From NCBI GenBank assembly GCA_002753185.1, contig PDZX01000041.1:1-35041 (forward strand): 35,041 nt of DNA, read 5' to 3'. The notes beneath the pieces were generated by a model. The model was not told the DNA's origin. It made no database searches and saw only the letters and a program-made list of their open reading frames with translations. The position numbers were made by a program, and so were the translations under genes. The stretch comes from Magnetococcales bacterium WMHbin3. Lineage in GTDB: Bacteria > Pseudomonadota > Magnetococcia > Magnetococcales > Magnetaquicoccaceae. This document shows, in pieces, positions 9,204-17,891 of the stretch (position 1 is its first letter; the number at the start of each line of letters is the position of its first letter).

Positions 9204-10004
9204 TTACGCCACCACCTCCAGGAGGCACAACGTATTAGCTGGCTCTTGTAGCATGATGGGGGATGGCCTGCCGACCATTTGCACCAACGTCCTGACCCGC
9301 TCCTTGGCAAAGGCGAAAACAGCCTTGTACGGCAGAGTCTTGGCCATCCCTTCGGTCAAGGCTCTGGCAACGGCAATGTCGGCCATCCGAATATGGCCCA
9401 GTTGCGCGGCATCCAGGGTGTCGCGGAAGTGCTCTGGCGTGTTCTTCGGTTCCAGGCCAAAAAGCTCCCGGTTCACCATCGCGGAAAGCGAGAGGAAATA
9501 CATCTCCGCGTTCCTGCTGCCCTGACCCTTGGCATAGCTGATGAATTCCCGGATGGTGTCGGTCTCTTCGCGTCGGATCAGCTTGCCTGTGGCTCTGGCC
9601 TGCTGCCATTCAAGTTGGCATTGTCGTGCAGCTTGACGGGCCTTGCGCAATTCCGCCTTGGCCTCTTGGAGGATATGCCGCTCCATCACGTTGAAGGCAT
9701 TGATGAAGCGAATTTTCCATTGCACGGCCTTGGCACCGGTGAAGCCCATGGCCAACAGCGAAAAACCGTCGCGGGTCATCGCAACCATCGGACGCTTCTC
9801 TCCTTTGGCATCGACATATTCAACGCCCTGAAAATTCAGGAGGCCGAACTCCACGGGACAGTCACCTTTCAACTTCTCGATGGACTGCAAAACGTTGTCG
9901 TGTCGCTTCCCGAACTTCTCGGCCACCGTCAGGGAGGAGACCATCGGGGTGCCGTCGTGCGTCGTCAGTTGGATCTCTTGGGTGGTACTTTTCTGGATCG
10001 TCAT
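9204..10004 (-). CDS. Rha-family phage regulatory protein
   Basis: A 266-aa protein whose residues about 20-112 match the Rha domain: VSSLTVAEKFGKRHDNVLQ, then LNFQGVEYVDAKGEKRP, then TRDGFSLLAMGFTGAKA. Rha proteins are phage or prophage regulators first known from phi80 and P22 relatives, with a winged-helix-like N-terminus. The C-terminal half, about 115-266, is helical and includes a segment reading TIREFISYAKGQGSRNAEMY. The ribosome-binding site AAAGGAG is six bases before the ATG. Oddly, it sits inside the morphogenesis operon between the tail chaperone and the tape measure, abutting the tape measure start, rather than with early regulators. It may have been inserted there, or have a late function. 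Confidence 0.85.
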   Translation of the reverse strand: MTIQKSTTQEIQLTTHDGTPMVSSLTVAEKFGKRHDNVLQSIEKLKGDCPVEFGLLNFQGVEYVDAKGEKRPMVAMTRDGFSLLAMGFTGAKAVQWKIRFINAFNVMERHILQEAKAELRKARQAARQCQLEWQQARATGKLIRREETDTIREFISYAKGQGSRNAEMYFLSLSAMVNRELFGLEPKNTPEHFRDTLDAAQLGHIRMADIAVARALTEGMAKTLPYKAVFAFAKERVRTLVQMVGRPSPIMLQEPANTLCLLEVVA

Positions 10005-10031
10005 GGAATGCTCCTTTGGAAATGATGGCGC

Positions 10032-10160
10032 TCACCTTGTCTTCAGGGATGCGGTCAACTCTTCGGCGGCCATCAGAAACACCGGCCACGGGTAATCCCA
10101 CACACCACCATGGCCAGCCCGCACCAGGGTGCAGGCCGACCAGACCAGGTTCTTGATCAT
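10032..10160 (-). CDS. 42-aa ORF coupled to the tail assembly chaperone gene
   Basis: The ATG at 10160 overlaps the TGA of the upstream chaperone gene as ATGA and encodes MIKNLVWSACTLVRAGHGG followed by VWDYPWPVFLMAAEELTASL. Many siphophages make a second chaperone product in exactly this slot, between tail tube and tape measure, usually by ribosomal frameshifting. Short GTA-type chaperones are about this size. Here I see no slippery heptamer at the junction, and reinitiation by ATGA overlap is the more likely route. Role as second tail-assembly chaperone is inferred from position and size. Confidence 0.6.
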   Translation of the reverse strand: MIKNLVWSACTLVRAGHGGVWDYPWPVFLMAAEELTASLKTR

Positions 10161-10570
10161 GGTGGCGAGATCGTCTGCTCCGGCCCCGGATTGGCCAGCA
10201 TCCATTGCTCGGAGTTGAGCAAGGCTGCATACGCTGAATGGGACTCCATCTCCCACATCAGCATCCGGCGCCTGCGCACGGTAAAAAAATCCGGGTTGAT
10301 CTCCTGACAGGCCTCGATCACCACCCGGATCTCCGAGGGCGCCATGGTGTCCAGATTTTCGAGCGACAGATCGGTCATCAGGACGATGTCCGTCAGGGAG
10401 GCGTCGTTGAACAGGCCGTGGGTCACGAAATCGATGGGGTTGCTGTTGCTCTTGAGTTTTTCCAGTTCCACGAGCCAGTTGCGGATTTCTCCGACCGTCG
10501 GCTCCCGGATGATCACGTCGCGGGGTGGTTCTCCCACCTGGATGGTCTTGGTGCGGCGCATGGTCATCAC
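10157..10570 (-). CDS. Tail assembly chaperone-like protein
   Basis: A 137-aa acidic, helical protein between the tail tube and tape measure genes. Its start region is GTGATGACCATG: a GTG at 10570 overlaps the TGA of the tail tube gene, with ATG at 10567 one step inside; either could be used. Residues 7-35 (KTIQVGEPPRDVIIREPTVG) followed by a helical acidic body with NPDFFTVRR resemble the gp41/TAC type of tail chaperone that keeps the tape measure soluble during assembly. The family call is by pattern and position. It is coupled at its 3' end to the 42-aa ORF. Confidence 0.7.
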   Translation of the reverse strand: MMTMRRTKTIQVGEPPRDVIIREPTVGEIRNWLVELEKLKSNSNPIDFVTHGLFNDASLTDIVLMTDLSLENLDTMAPSEIRVVIEACQEINPDFFTVRRRRMLMWEMESHSAYAALLNSEQWMLANPGPEQTISPP

Positions 10571-11469
10571 CCCACCATCTTGATGTTGCAGTAGGCGCTG
10601 ATCTCCTCGCCGGTTTTGGTGTCGTCACTGAGGAGGGAGCCGGTCAGCGTCAGGGTGGCGAAGTCGTCGCCGATGAAGGCCAGATCCTTGGGCGCGGAGA
10701 ATTTGACCCGGTACATGTCCACCGATAGGGGTTTGCCGCTCCTCGCGAAGTTCTTGCCCGCGAAGACGACCTGATACTCTTCCCCGGCCTTGACCAGGGC
10801 CTCGATGTTGCTCCCCTCGCTGGTGGTGTAGGTCACCTCGACCGGAGTGCCCGTCTCGGCGAAGCGGGTGGAGGTGTCCGGGATGAAAATACCGGCGCTG
10901 GTGATTTCGTATTGGGTGGGGGTCAGGACGCGCAGCCCTTTGTCCGCCCAGGTGGCGGTGCCGTCGGTGGTGTCGGTGCCATCGATCTTCCATGTGGGGG
11001 CAACGGCCCCGGAGGTGCCCGCCGTTTTGCACTCGTAATAGTGGGTGCCTGCGGCGGGTTTTACCAATTGGCCGACGGCATAGGCGGTGGTGGCCGCCCA
11101 TGTGTCCAGGGCCAGGCTCACTGTCACCGCCGTCGGGCCGATTCCCGCAAGCTGAATCAATCCGCCAGGATAGCCGGTATGGGTGCTGGTGAGGGTCTGG
11201 GAGGCCGAAACCGACTCGACGCCGCGCAGGGCCATGGCGAGATTCTTCACGGAGATGCTGGCAAAGGTGATGGCGGTCTCGACCTTGGAGATGAAACTGA
11301 TGCTGTCGGCCACCCCGACGCCTTTCACGTAGTCTTTCAGTTCCTTGGTCTCTTCGGTGAAGTCGAGCTTGAACTCCTTGCACTGCCCGACGAAGCGCAA
11401 TTTTTCCGCACCCCTGGGGCCGATGAAGACTCTCCCGGCGCCAATGAGGCTGACTTGACTGCTGGCCAT
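10567..11469 (-). CDS. Major tail tube protein with inserted carbohydrate-binding-like domain
   Basis: A 300-aa protein in the tail tube position, before the chaperone and after the tail terminator. The N-terminal part (SQVSLIGAGRVFIGPRG) and the end (DDFATLTLTGSLLSDDTKTG) fit a tube protein beta-sandwich. Residues about 123-178 look like a separate small domain: TWAATTAYAVGQLVKP, then HYYECKTAGTSG, then TDGTATW. This pattern is seen in chitin/carbohydrate-binding-like modules decorating phage tubes and exoenzymes. It would project outward from each tube ring. The tube call is strong by synteny and moderate by sequence; glycan binding is inference. Confidence 0.85.
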   Translation of the reverse strand: MASSQVSLIGAGRVFIGPRGAEKLRFVGQCKEFKLDFTEETKELKDYVKGVGVADSISFISKVETAITFASISVKNLAMALRGVESVSASQTLTSTHTGYPGGLIQLAGIGPTAVTVSLALDTWAATTAYAVGQLVKPAAGTHYYECKTAGTSGAVAPTWKIDGTDTTDGTATWADKGLRVLTPTQYEITSAGIFIPDTSTRFAETGTPVEVTYTTSEGSNIEALVKAGEEYQVVFAGKNFARSGKPLSVDMYRVKFSAPKDLAFIGDDFATLTLTGSLLSDDTKTGEEISAYCNIKMVG

Positions 11470-11490
11470 GATGGACTCCTTTTTGAAAGG

Positions 11491-11904
11491 TCAGGCGACA
11501 TCGAACACGAAGGATGTCATGAAGGCAACGGGGAAATAGTAGATCCCGTTGGCCGAGTAATCCGGCGTGAAATGGCTCTTCACGCGCCGGAAAGGTGAGA
11601 AGGCCGGGTCATCCGGCTGCCAACCGGCCATGGCTTTGATCACCTGGGCGATCAGTGGCCCGGCTTCGTTTGCAGGCTCGGAGACCACCACGAGGCAGAG
11701 CCACACCTGTTCCACTTTTTGGGTGATGCCGTTGTCAGCGATCTGCCCTGGCCGGTCTTCCTCCAGGGAGACGAGCACCGAGGGGGGCAGATCGGGGGTT
11801 TCTTGCAGTTTTGGCATGCCCCATGTGGAGTGGATCATGGCCTCGGCGATCCACTCCTTGAGCCGGGCCACGATCAACGGCTCTGCCGCGAGGTAGTCGT
11901 GCAT
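11491..11904 (-). CDS. Tail terminator/completion-type protein
   Basis: A 137-aa protein starting MHDYLAAEPLIVARLKEWIAE, just before the tail tube gene. Pattern PPSVLVSLEED, then VEQVWLCLVVV, then a C-terminal YYFPVAFMTSFVFDV, is typical of the alpha/beta fold of tail terminator proteins (lambda gpU, Mu gp37-like), which cap the tube and join it to the head. The family call is moderate. Its upstream neighbour is the collagen-propeller fibre gene with only a three-base gap, so the fibre interrupts the usual head-completion to tail-terminator order. Confidence 0.65.
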   Translation of the reverse strand: MHDYLAAEPLIVARLKEWIAEAMIHSTWGMPKLQETPDLPPSVLVSLEEDRPGQIADNGITQKVEQVWLCLVVVSEPANEAGPLIAQVIKAMAGWQPDDPAFSPFRRVKSHFTPDYSANGIYYFPVAFMTSFVFDVA

Positions 11905-11907
11905 GGT

Positions 11908-14900
11908 TTACGTGATGACCGTGATGGTGCCCGGAGTGGCGGTGGTCACATACATGCGATCTGCGCTGGGAACGTAGGTGATGCCAAAGGGCCATGCGCC
12001 GACCGTGACCGTGGCGACAACGACATTGGTGGATGGATTGACCACCGATACCGAGTTTGGAGTCATGCTGTTGACCACATAGACGCGGTTGTTGGTCGGG
12101 CACCACGCGACGCCCTGCGGAGCGATGCCAACGGTGAGCGAAGCGGCAATGGAGTTGGTCGCCGGATTGATCACCTGCAGATTGGCCGTGCCGTCGCTGG
12201 TCACGTACATCCGGTCATTGGAGAGGCAGTAGGCGATCCAGCGCGGCAGCGTGCCCACGGAGGAGATGGTGACAGTGACGGTGTTGTTTGCCGGATTGAC
12301 AACCGCCACGTTGTTCGAGTAGTTGCTGACGACATAGATGCGGTCGTTGGTCGGGCAGTAGGCGATCCCGGCGGGATTCAGAATGGAGGAGATGGTGGCG
12401 ATCACGGTGTTGGTCGAGGTGTTGATGACCGAGACGTTGTGAGGACCGAAGTTGGACACATAGATGCGATCATTGGACGGGCAGTAGGCGATGCCATAAG
12501 GCGTGCCGCCCACCGCAATCGTGGCGACCACCATGCCGAGTTGCGCGCTGATCACCGATACGGTATTGGCGGTCTTGTTGACCACGTAGACGCAATTGTT
12601 GGTTGGGCAGTATGCGACGGAAAACGGCCCCGTGCCGGTGGCGATGGTCGCGTCCGTGCCACCGGTATGCGGATTGACGACCGCCACGGCGTTCGCACCG
12701 TAGTTGGCCACGTAAAGGCGGTCATTGTATGGGCACCAGGCGATTCCTTGCGGGGTATTGCCCACCGTGAACGTGCCGATGTTCTTGGCCACACCGAGCC
12801 AGTCGAGGAGTCCGAAATACCCCTTGAAATGCACCAAGCCGGTCCCCTCCGTCGTGCCGCTTGGTCCGGGTGGGCCGACTTCACCCTGGATGCCCTGCGG
12901 CCCTTGCGGTCCGGTGGCCCCCGTGGCACCGGTCAACCCCTGGATGCCCTGAGGCCCGGTCGCGCCTTTGATGTTCATGACGACGGACCACGCTCCAGAG
13001 GATTTCAGATACCAGTCGTTGGTCGCCGTGTTGAGGTAGTGATCGCCATTGACGCCGATGCCAGCAGAGGGGGCGCTGGTTCCGTTCAGGATGGTCAGGC
13101 CATTGGTCCCGGCAGGCCCTTGCGACCCTGTGGCGCCGGTCAGTCCCTGAATACCCTGCGGTCCCGTGGCGCCGGTCGGGCCGGTGGGTCCGGTCAGACC
13201 CTGGATGCCCTGAGGCCCGGTTGCGCCTTTGATGTTCATGACGATGGACCATGCTCCGGCGGATTTCAAATACCAGTCGTTTGTCGCCGTGTTGAGGTAG
13301 TGATCGCCATTGACGCCGATGCCAGCAGAGGGGGCGCTGGTTCCGTTCAGGATGGTCAGGCCGTTGGTTCCGGCAGGCCCTTGCGACCCTGTGGCACCGG
13401 TTGGGCCAGTTGCGCCGGTCAGCCCCTGCAGTCCTTGCGGTCCCGTGGCACCGGTCGGGCCAGTGGGGCCGGTCAGACCTTGCGGTCCTTGCGATCCAGT
13501 GGCGCCGGTCAGACCGGTGGGACCGGTCAAACCCTGGATGCCCTGAGGCCCGGTCGCGCCTTTGATGTTCATGACGATGGACCACGCTCCGGAGGACTTC
13601 AGGTACCAGTCGCTTGTCGTCGTGTTGAGATAGTGGTCGCCATTGACGCCGATGCCCGCAGAGGGAGCGGTGGTTCCGTTCAGGATGGTCAGGCCGTTGG
13701 TTCCGGCAGGCCCTTGCGGTCCCGTGGCGCCGGTCGCTCCGGTTTGGCCGGTTGCGCCAGTTGCACCTGTCAGGCCCTGCGGCCCTTGCGGTCCCGTGGC
13801 ACCGGTCAGACCGATGGGTCCGGTCAGACCCTGGATGCCCTGAGGCCCGGTCGCACCTTTGATGTTCATGACGACGGACCACGTTCCGGCGGACTTCAGG
13901 TACCAGTCGTTTGTTGCGGTGTTGAGATAGTGGTCGCCATTGACTCCGATGCCTGCGGAGGGAGCAGTGGTCCCGTTCAGGATGGTCAGACCATTGGTCC
14001 CGGCAGATCCTTGCGGCCCCGTAGCGCCGATTGGACCCTGTGGCCCTTGCGGTCCAATGGCACCCGTGGCACCGGTCAGGCCCTGTGGTCCTTGCGGTCC
14101 GGTTGCACCCGTGGCACCGGTCAGGCCTTGCAGCCCTTGCGGTCCGGTTGCACCAGTGGAACCGGTCAGGCCTTGCAACCCTTGCGGTCCGGTTGCACCC
14201 ATGGCACCGGTCAGCCCGATTGGCCCAGTCGGGCCGACGGGACCAACATCACCCTGCACCCCTTGTGGTCCAATGGGGCCAATCGGTCCCTGGATACCTT
14301 GCGGCCCCATCAGGCCAATCGGACCAGCCGTGCCGACTTCTCCCTGGATTCCCTGTGGTCCCATTGGACCAACCGGGCCAGCATCACCCTGGATACCTTG
14401 CGGGCCAATCTGGCCGACTTCACCTTGGACGCCCTGCGGCCCCATCGGGCCGACTTCTCCCTGGATGCCCTGCGGTCCAGCCGGGCCGACATCACCCTGA
14501 ATGCCTTGCGGTCCAGCCGGGCCGATCTCACCTTGCGGCCCCATCAGGCCGACTTCTCCCTGGATGCCCTGTGGACCAACCGGGCCGATCTCACCCTGAA
14601 TGCCTTGCGGTCCAGCCGGGCCGATCTCACCTTGCGGTCCCATCGGGCCGACTTCTCCCTGGATGCCCTGCGGCCCCATGGGACCAACCGGGCCGACTTC
14701 GCCCTGAATACCCTGCGGCCCCATTGGACCAATCGGGCCGACTTCTCCCTGGATGCCCTGCGGCCCCATGGGACCAACCGGGCCGACTTCGCCCTGAATA
14801 CCCTGCGGCCCCATTGGACCAATCGGGCCGACTTCGCCCTGGATACCTTGCGGGCCAACCGGGCCGACATCCCCTTGAACGCCTTTGGGTCCAGCCGGGC

Positions 14901-15720
14901 CAACATCTCCCTGGACGCCTTGCGGGCCAGCCGGGCCGACTTCTCCCTGGATGCCCTGCGCTCCAACCGGGCCGACTTCGCCCTGAGTGCCTTGCGGCCC
15001 CATCGGACCAATCGGGCCGACTTCCCCTTGGATGCCTTGCGGGCCAACCAGGCCGACTTCACCTTGGATGCCTTGCGGGCCAACCGGGCCGACATCCCCT
15101 TGAACGCCTTGGAGTCCAGCCGGGCCGACTTCGCCCTGGATGCCTTGCGGCCCCATCGGACCAATCGGGCCGACTTCGCCCTGGATGCCTTGCGGGCCAA
15201 CCGGGCCAACATCCCCTTGAACGCCTTGGGGTCCAGTTGGGCCGACTTCACCCTGGATACCTTGCGGGCCAGCCGGGCCAACTTCGCCCTGGATACCTTG
15301 CGGGCCAACCGGACCAATCGGGCCAACTTCTCCCTGGTTGCCCTGCGGGCCAATTGGGCCGATCTCACCCTGGATGCCTTGCGGCCCTATCGGACCAATC
15401 GGGCCGACTTCGCCCTGGATCCCTTGCGGGCCAACCGGGCCGACTTCTCCCTGAATTCCCTGTGGCCCCATCGGACCCGGCTCACCCGCCGGTCCAGCCG
15501 TACCAACCCCGCGCTTGAGTACGCCGACCACCACCCAGTCCGCGCCACGGTATTCGGAAACTCCCCACGTCTCCGAGTGCAAAAACAGATCGCCATCCCC
15601 AGGCTGTGGATTGATCGGCAGCGTGGTGTCCACCGTCAGCGTCGGGACATGCACGCCTGGAACGTCATCGACCAGAACGAATGCGCTCGTGGTCGGATTG
15701 AAAGCAAGATGCTTCGACAT
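11908..15720 (-). CDS. Collagen-like fibre with C-terminal seven-bladed YVTN beta-propeller
   Basis: A 1270-aa protein. Residues 1-72: a small globular module with [20 protein letters not shown] and ADWVVVG, related to the N-termini of the two upstream genes. About 73-574: near-uninterrupted Gly-X-Y, dominated by [11 protein letters not shown] units. About 575-919: four copies of a 48-residue globular cassette ([20 protein letters not shown] onward) separated by Gly-X-Y of the [10 protein letters not shown] type. Collagen ends about 957. Residues about 980-1270: seven blades of 41-42 residues with [18 protein letters not shown] YVTN motifs; blades 1-6 carry Trp/Tyr-Cys before the turn, blade 7 does not. 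Collagen stretches should trimerise, giving a long rod with up to three propellers. GGAGA precedes the ATG. Probably a host-binding head, neck or tail appendage; the receptor is unknown. Confidence 0.9.
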   Translation of the reverse strand: MSKHLAFNPTTSAFVLVDDVPGVHVPTLTVDTTLPINPQPGDGDLFLHSETWGVSEYRGADWVVVGVLKRGVGTAGPAGEPGPMGPQGIQGEVGPVGPQGIQGEVGPIGPIGPQGIQGEIGPIGPQGNQGEVGPIGPVGPQGIQGEVGPAGPQGIQGEVGPTGPQGVQGDVGPVGPQGIQGEVGPIGPMGPQGIQGEVGPAGLQGVQGDVGPVGPQGIQGEVGLVGPQGIQGEVGPIGPMGPQGTQGEVGPVGAQGIQGEVGPAGPQGVQGDVGPAGPKGVQGDVGPVGPQGIQGEVGPIGPMGPQGIQGEVGPVGPMGPQGIQGEVGPIGPMGPQGIQGEVGPVGPMGPQGIQGEVGPMGPQGEIGPAGPQGIQGEIGPVGPQGIQGEVGLMGPQGEIGPAGPQGIQGDVGPAGPQGIQGEVGPMGPQGVQGEVGQIGPQGIQGDAGPVGPMGPQGIQGEVGTAGPIGLMGPQGIQGPIGPIGPQGVQGDVGPVGPTGPIGLTGAMGATGPQGLQGLTGSTGATGPQGLQGLTGATGATGPQGPQGLTGATGAIGPQGPQGPIGATGPQGSAGTNGLTILNGTTAPSAGIGVNGDHYLNTATNDWYLKSAGTWSVVMNIKGATGPQGIQGLTGPIGLTGATGPQGPQGLTGATGATGQTGATGATGPQGPAGTNGLTILNGTTAPSAGIGVNGDHYLNTTTSDWYLKSSGAWSIVMNIKGATGPQGIQGLTGPTGLTGATGSQGPQGLTGPTGPTGATGPQGLQGLTGATGPTGATGSQGPAGTNGLTILNGTSAPSAGIGVNGDHYLNTATNDWYLKSAGAWSIVMNIKGATGPQGIQGLTGPTGPTGATGPQGIQGLTGATGSQGPAGTNGLTILNGTSAPSAGIGVNGDHYLNTATNDWYLKSSGAWSVVMNIKGATGPQGIQGLTGATGATGPQGPQGIQGEVGPPGPSGTTEGTGLVHFKGYFGLLDWLGVAKNIGTFTVGNTPQGIAWCPYNDRLYVANYGANAVAVVNPHTGGTDATIATGTGPFSVAYCPTNNCVYVVNKTANTVSVISAQLGMVVATIAVGGTPYGIAYCPSNDRIYVSNFGPHNVSVINTSTNTVIATISSILNPAGIAYCPTNDRIYVVSNYSNNVAVVNPANNTVTVTISSVGTLPRWIAYCLSNDRMYVTSDGTANLQVINPATNSIAASLTVGIAPQGVAWCPTNNRVYVVNSMTPNSVSVVNPSTNVVVATVTVGAWPFGITYVPSADRMYVTTATPGTITVIT
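12841..15504 (-). repeat. Collagen-coding repeat tract
   Basis: About 2.6 kb of degenerate 9-bp (Gly-X-Y) repeat, broken four times by the globular cassette. The cassettes share a recognisable GATGTTCATG (plus-strand) landmark at 12970, 13231, 13564 and 13861. Distances between landmarks are 261, 333 and 297 bp, all multiples of 9, so cassettes have moved apart only by whole Gly-X-Y triplets. The tract leaves the opposite strand free of stops for about 4 kb, giving a spurious 1367-codon antisense ORF. Confidence 0.9.
14643..14835 (-). repeat. Perfect 90-bp tandem duplication inside the collagen tract
   Basis: Bases 14651-14740 and 14741-14830 are identical over all 90 positions, and identity extends 8 bp to the left and 5 bp to the right. 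The unit encodes 30 residues, ten Gly-X-Y triplets. Neighbouring repeats are clearly diverged, so this copy looks recent, most simply from slippage or unequal recombination, and it keeps the frame. Confidence 0.95.
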
Positions 15721-15753
15721 TTTTTGTTCTCCAGAAAAGATTATGAAAGTCTT

Positions 15754-16086
15754 TTATTGGTGTTCGCAGTGGATTTCCGTGGACATGCCTTGAATCAACC
15801 GCAGCACGGCGACCTCGGTTGAGATCGCCTGGATGGCCCTGACCACCTGCAACCAGGGGCATCCATGTCGGGTGGTTGGTCGTTGTTGGCACTCCCGCAT
15901 CCAGTCGGATGGCCCTGGACCGGTTCGTTTCCAGGTGGTGCCGTCAGTCCGGAAGTAGACCGACCCCACCGGGAAGGAGTTGGTGTCCAACCTCCTGGGG
16001 TCTTCATCCCCAGAGAAAACACCCACCTTGCCATCCAGCGAGAGCGTGCCGACGCGGAAGGCGGAAGCGAAATCGGGTGTGCTCAT
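15754..16086 (-). CDS. Small appendage-associated protein sharing the fibre N-terminal module
   Basis: A 110-aa protein starting MSTPDFASAFRVGTLSLDGK. Residues 10-65 align with the first 70 residues of the next upstream gene: both have LDGKV, VFS, a Ser-rich turn with VGS, and a closing G-(T/K)-W with GPSDW or GPDKW. It thus looks like a stand-alone copy of a virion-attachment module with a short 40-residue helical tail. It starts directly downstream of an intrinsic terminator, with AAGGGAC as ribosome-binding site. Possible role: adaptor or chaperone for the collagen fibre encoded next; inference. Confidence 0.6.
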   Translation of the reverse strand: MSTPDFASAFRVGTLSLDGKVGVFSGDEDPRRLDTNSFPVGSVYFRTDGTTWKRTGPGPSDWMRECQQRPTTRHGCPWLQVVRAIQAISTEVAVLRLIQGMSTEIHCEHQ

Positions 16087-16101
16087 GGGCGTCCCTTGAA
16101 T

Positions 16102-16133
16102 AAAAAAGCGGGAGGCTTGCAGGCCCCCCGCTT
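16102..16133 (-). terminator. Intrinsic terminator or attenuator inside the late operon
   Basis: Read on the minus strand, AAGCGGG pairs with CCCGCTT around a loop that itself contains GGC/GCC, followed directly by TTTTTT. It lies after the 559-aa fibre-type gene and about 16 bases before the start codon of the next gene. It should reduce expression of the collagen fibre and everything distal unless read through. Confidence 0.75.
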
Positions 16134-16162
16134 CGGCTGGAGTGACAGAAAGGAAAATAAGC

Positions 16163-17842
16163 CTACGCCGCCCGGCGCAGGACCGACCGGGTCATGGTCA
16201 CATCCACCGGGACCGCAGAAGCCATGCGCAGACGCATGGTGCGGGCGTTCAACGGCCCGGAGGTCTCCAGGTCCATGGTGATCTCCAGGCCGGGGATCGG
16301 GGTGGAGAGTTCGATGATGCCCGACTCGTTGAAGATCGCCTCGGTCGCGGGTACGCCGATGGAGGCGTTGTGCGCGGCGATGACGCGGGTGACGTACACC
16401 TTGTTGGGGTGGGCCACCTCCCGCGCGTGGATGAGCCATTCCGCTGCCAGCTCCTGCTCCAGGACGATGGAATCGACGGTGGTCTGACCTGTCACGACGG
16501 GTGGATGGGTCTCGACGCGGGCGGCCCCGATGCGATCATCCAGGGCGCTGATGGCCTCTTCCAGGCTGCTGCCCTGGCCGATCACCTTGGTGCTGAGGTA
16601 GAACGGGGCCTCGTTGCCGACCTCCTTGCCGATGAACGAAAGCAGGTAACCGACCTCCCGGTCCAACTGGCTGATCGCCTCGTTGAGGGTCGCATTTTGC
16701 TCGACGACCACCGAGGAGGCGTAGATCGGCACCTCCTCACCGCGCGTCGTGCCCATGAAGGAGAGGAGATCCCCCATCGAGGCGTCCAACTGGCCGATGG
16801 CGGCCTCCAGATTGGCGCCCTGGGTCACCACATCGGTGCTGGAGTAGGTGGGCAGTTCCGCGCCATCGCCGGACTTGCCGATGAAGGTCTGGATGAAACC
16901 GCTCTCCGTGGTGTTGGACTGGCCCTGTTTGACCCACAGGTGGTCGCTGTTGAAGGAGTAGACCGAACCCTTCTCGGCGCCCTCCTGGACGTAGACGGTG
17001 TCGCCCACATGGTTCTGGAGGGTCACCCCCTTGATGGTCCGGGGGACCACCAACTCGAACCCGGTCCGGGACGCGGAACCGCCGGAGAAGGCGGTCAACG
17101 GGATGGGGGTCGGCATCGGGGTGGCGGCGTCCGCACCGGCGGCGATCTGTTCCGGCGTGAAGTCCGGGCAGTGCATGTGGACCCGGTTGGCGGTGTCCAC
17201 GGCCTCGATGGCCCGGATCACGTCGAGGACCGTGGCGGTGGAGACACCGGCGCTGTTCGAAAGATTCACCGCGATGGCGTTGCCGGTGATGGTGCAGGTG
17301 GTCGTGGTGGCGTCGAGCGGGTTGTCGGTGGTGGCCACGAAGGTCAGGGCGTTGCCGGCGCTGGTGTCACTGGTCACCGGCAGAGTGGAGCGCAGTTCGT
17401 AGCGATGGGATCCCGGCGGATTGGCCGAGGTGGGATCCATGGCCACGCGGGCCTGCGGATAGAACCCGACATCGAAGATGGCCCCTTGCGCGTCGGCGAG
17501 GTTGGTACACAACACCCGCAACGGCTGGCCGGAGAGGGCGAGAGCGGCGGTTCTGGCTTCGGCCAGAGTCATTGCCGTCGTGATGGCGGCATCCACCGGG
17601 GAGAGCCAGTTCGGGGCGATCCCGATCAGGTCCATGGAGGTGGTCAGCGCGGCCCATTTGTCTGGACCCGCGCCGATGGTGGTCTTGCGATACCACTTGC
17701 CGGAGTCCTGGGCAATGGCCAGCGACCCCACGGAGAGGCTGTCCGCCAGGAAACCGGAAGGGGCGGACGAAAAAACCTGGAACTGAACCTTGCCATCCAG
17801 ATCCAGACCACCCTTGATGCGAAACGGTGCGACAGTACCCAT
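16163..17842 (-). CDS. Fibre-type virion protein with repeated shaft motif
   Basis: A 559-aa protein. The N-terminal 70 residues (IKGGLDLDGKVQFQVFSSA, then GSLAIAQDSGKWYRK) form the module shared with the next gene and, more weakly, the collagen fibre. Residues about 340-460 contain three repeats of a 40-residue unit with Y-S/A-S, V, then L-E-A-A-I-G-Q-L-D and LLSF-(I/M)-G. This L..AI..LD pattern occurs in trimeric phage fibres and in T4-type virion proteins. The C-terminus is beta-rich and ends RSVLRRAA. A good AAGGAG site precedes the ATG. Likely a virion appendage or decoration; the exact family is unknown to me. An intrinsic terminator follows the stop. Confidence 0.65.
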   Translation of the reverse strand: MGTVAPFRIKGGLDLDGKVQFQVFSSAPSGFLADSLSVGSLAIAQDSGKWYRKTTIGAGPDKWAALTTSMDLIGIAPNWLSPVDAAITTAMTLAEARTAALALSGQPLRVLCTNLADAQGAIFDVGFYPQARVAMDPTSANPPGSHRYELRSTLPVTSDTSAGNALTFVATTDNPLDATTTTCTITGNAIAVNLSNSAGVSTATVLDVIRAIEAVDTANRVHMHCPDFTPEQIAAGADAATPMPTPIPLTAFSGGSASRTGFELVVPRTIKGVTLQNHVGDTVYVQEGAEKGSVYSFNSDHLWVKQGQSNTTESGFIQTFIGKSGDGAELPTYSSTDVVTQGANLEAAIGQLDASMGDLLSFMGTTRGEEVPIYASSVVVEQNATLNEAISQLDREVGYLLSFIGKEVGNEAPFYLSTKVIGQGSSLEEAISALDDRIGAARVETHPPVVTGQTTVDSIVLEQELAAEWLIHAREVAHPNKVYVTRVIAAHNASIGVPATEAIFNESGIIELSTPIPGLEITMDLETSGPLNARTMRLRMASAVPVDVTMTRSVLRRAA

Positions 17843-17891
17843 GATTTGAAACTCCTTGATTTGATTGAATTGACGAAATGTTGAACGACTC

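Noticed and set aside
4911..9251. Long plus-strand ORFs opposite the tape measure gene (670 and 716 codons)
   Set aside because: They mirror a GC-rich coiled-coil gene with strong codon bias; composition is Gly/Leu/Gln-rich without any domain, and the minus-strand frame has clear tape measure motifs.
10140..10180. Programmed ribosomal frameshift joining the chaperone to the next ORF
   Set aside because: No X-XXY-YYZ heptamer or clear pseudoknot near the stop; the ATGA overlap explains expression more simply.
12900..15500. CRISPR-like appearance of regularly repeated short units
   Set aside because: Repeats are 9-bp coding triplets with a continuous reading frame, no constant-length spacers, and no cas genes.
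11719..15822. A 1367-codon plus-strand ORF opposite the fibre gene
   Set aside because: It is the antisense of the Gly-X-Y tract: the complement of such codons rarely gives stops. The product is a monotonous Ala-Asp/Leu-Arg-rich string, it has no ribosome-binding site of note, and it runs through the opposite strand of two other genes.
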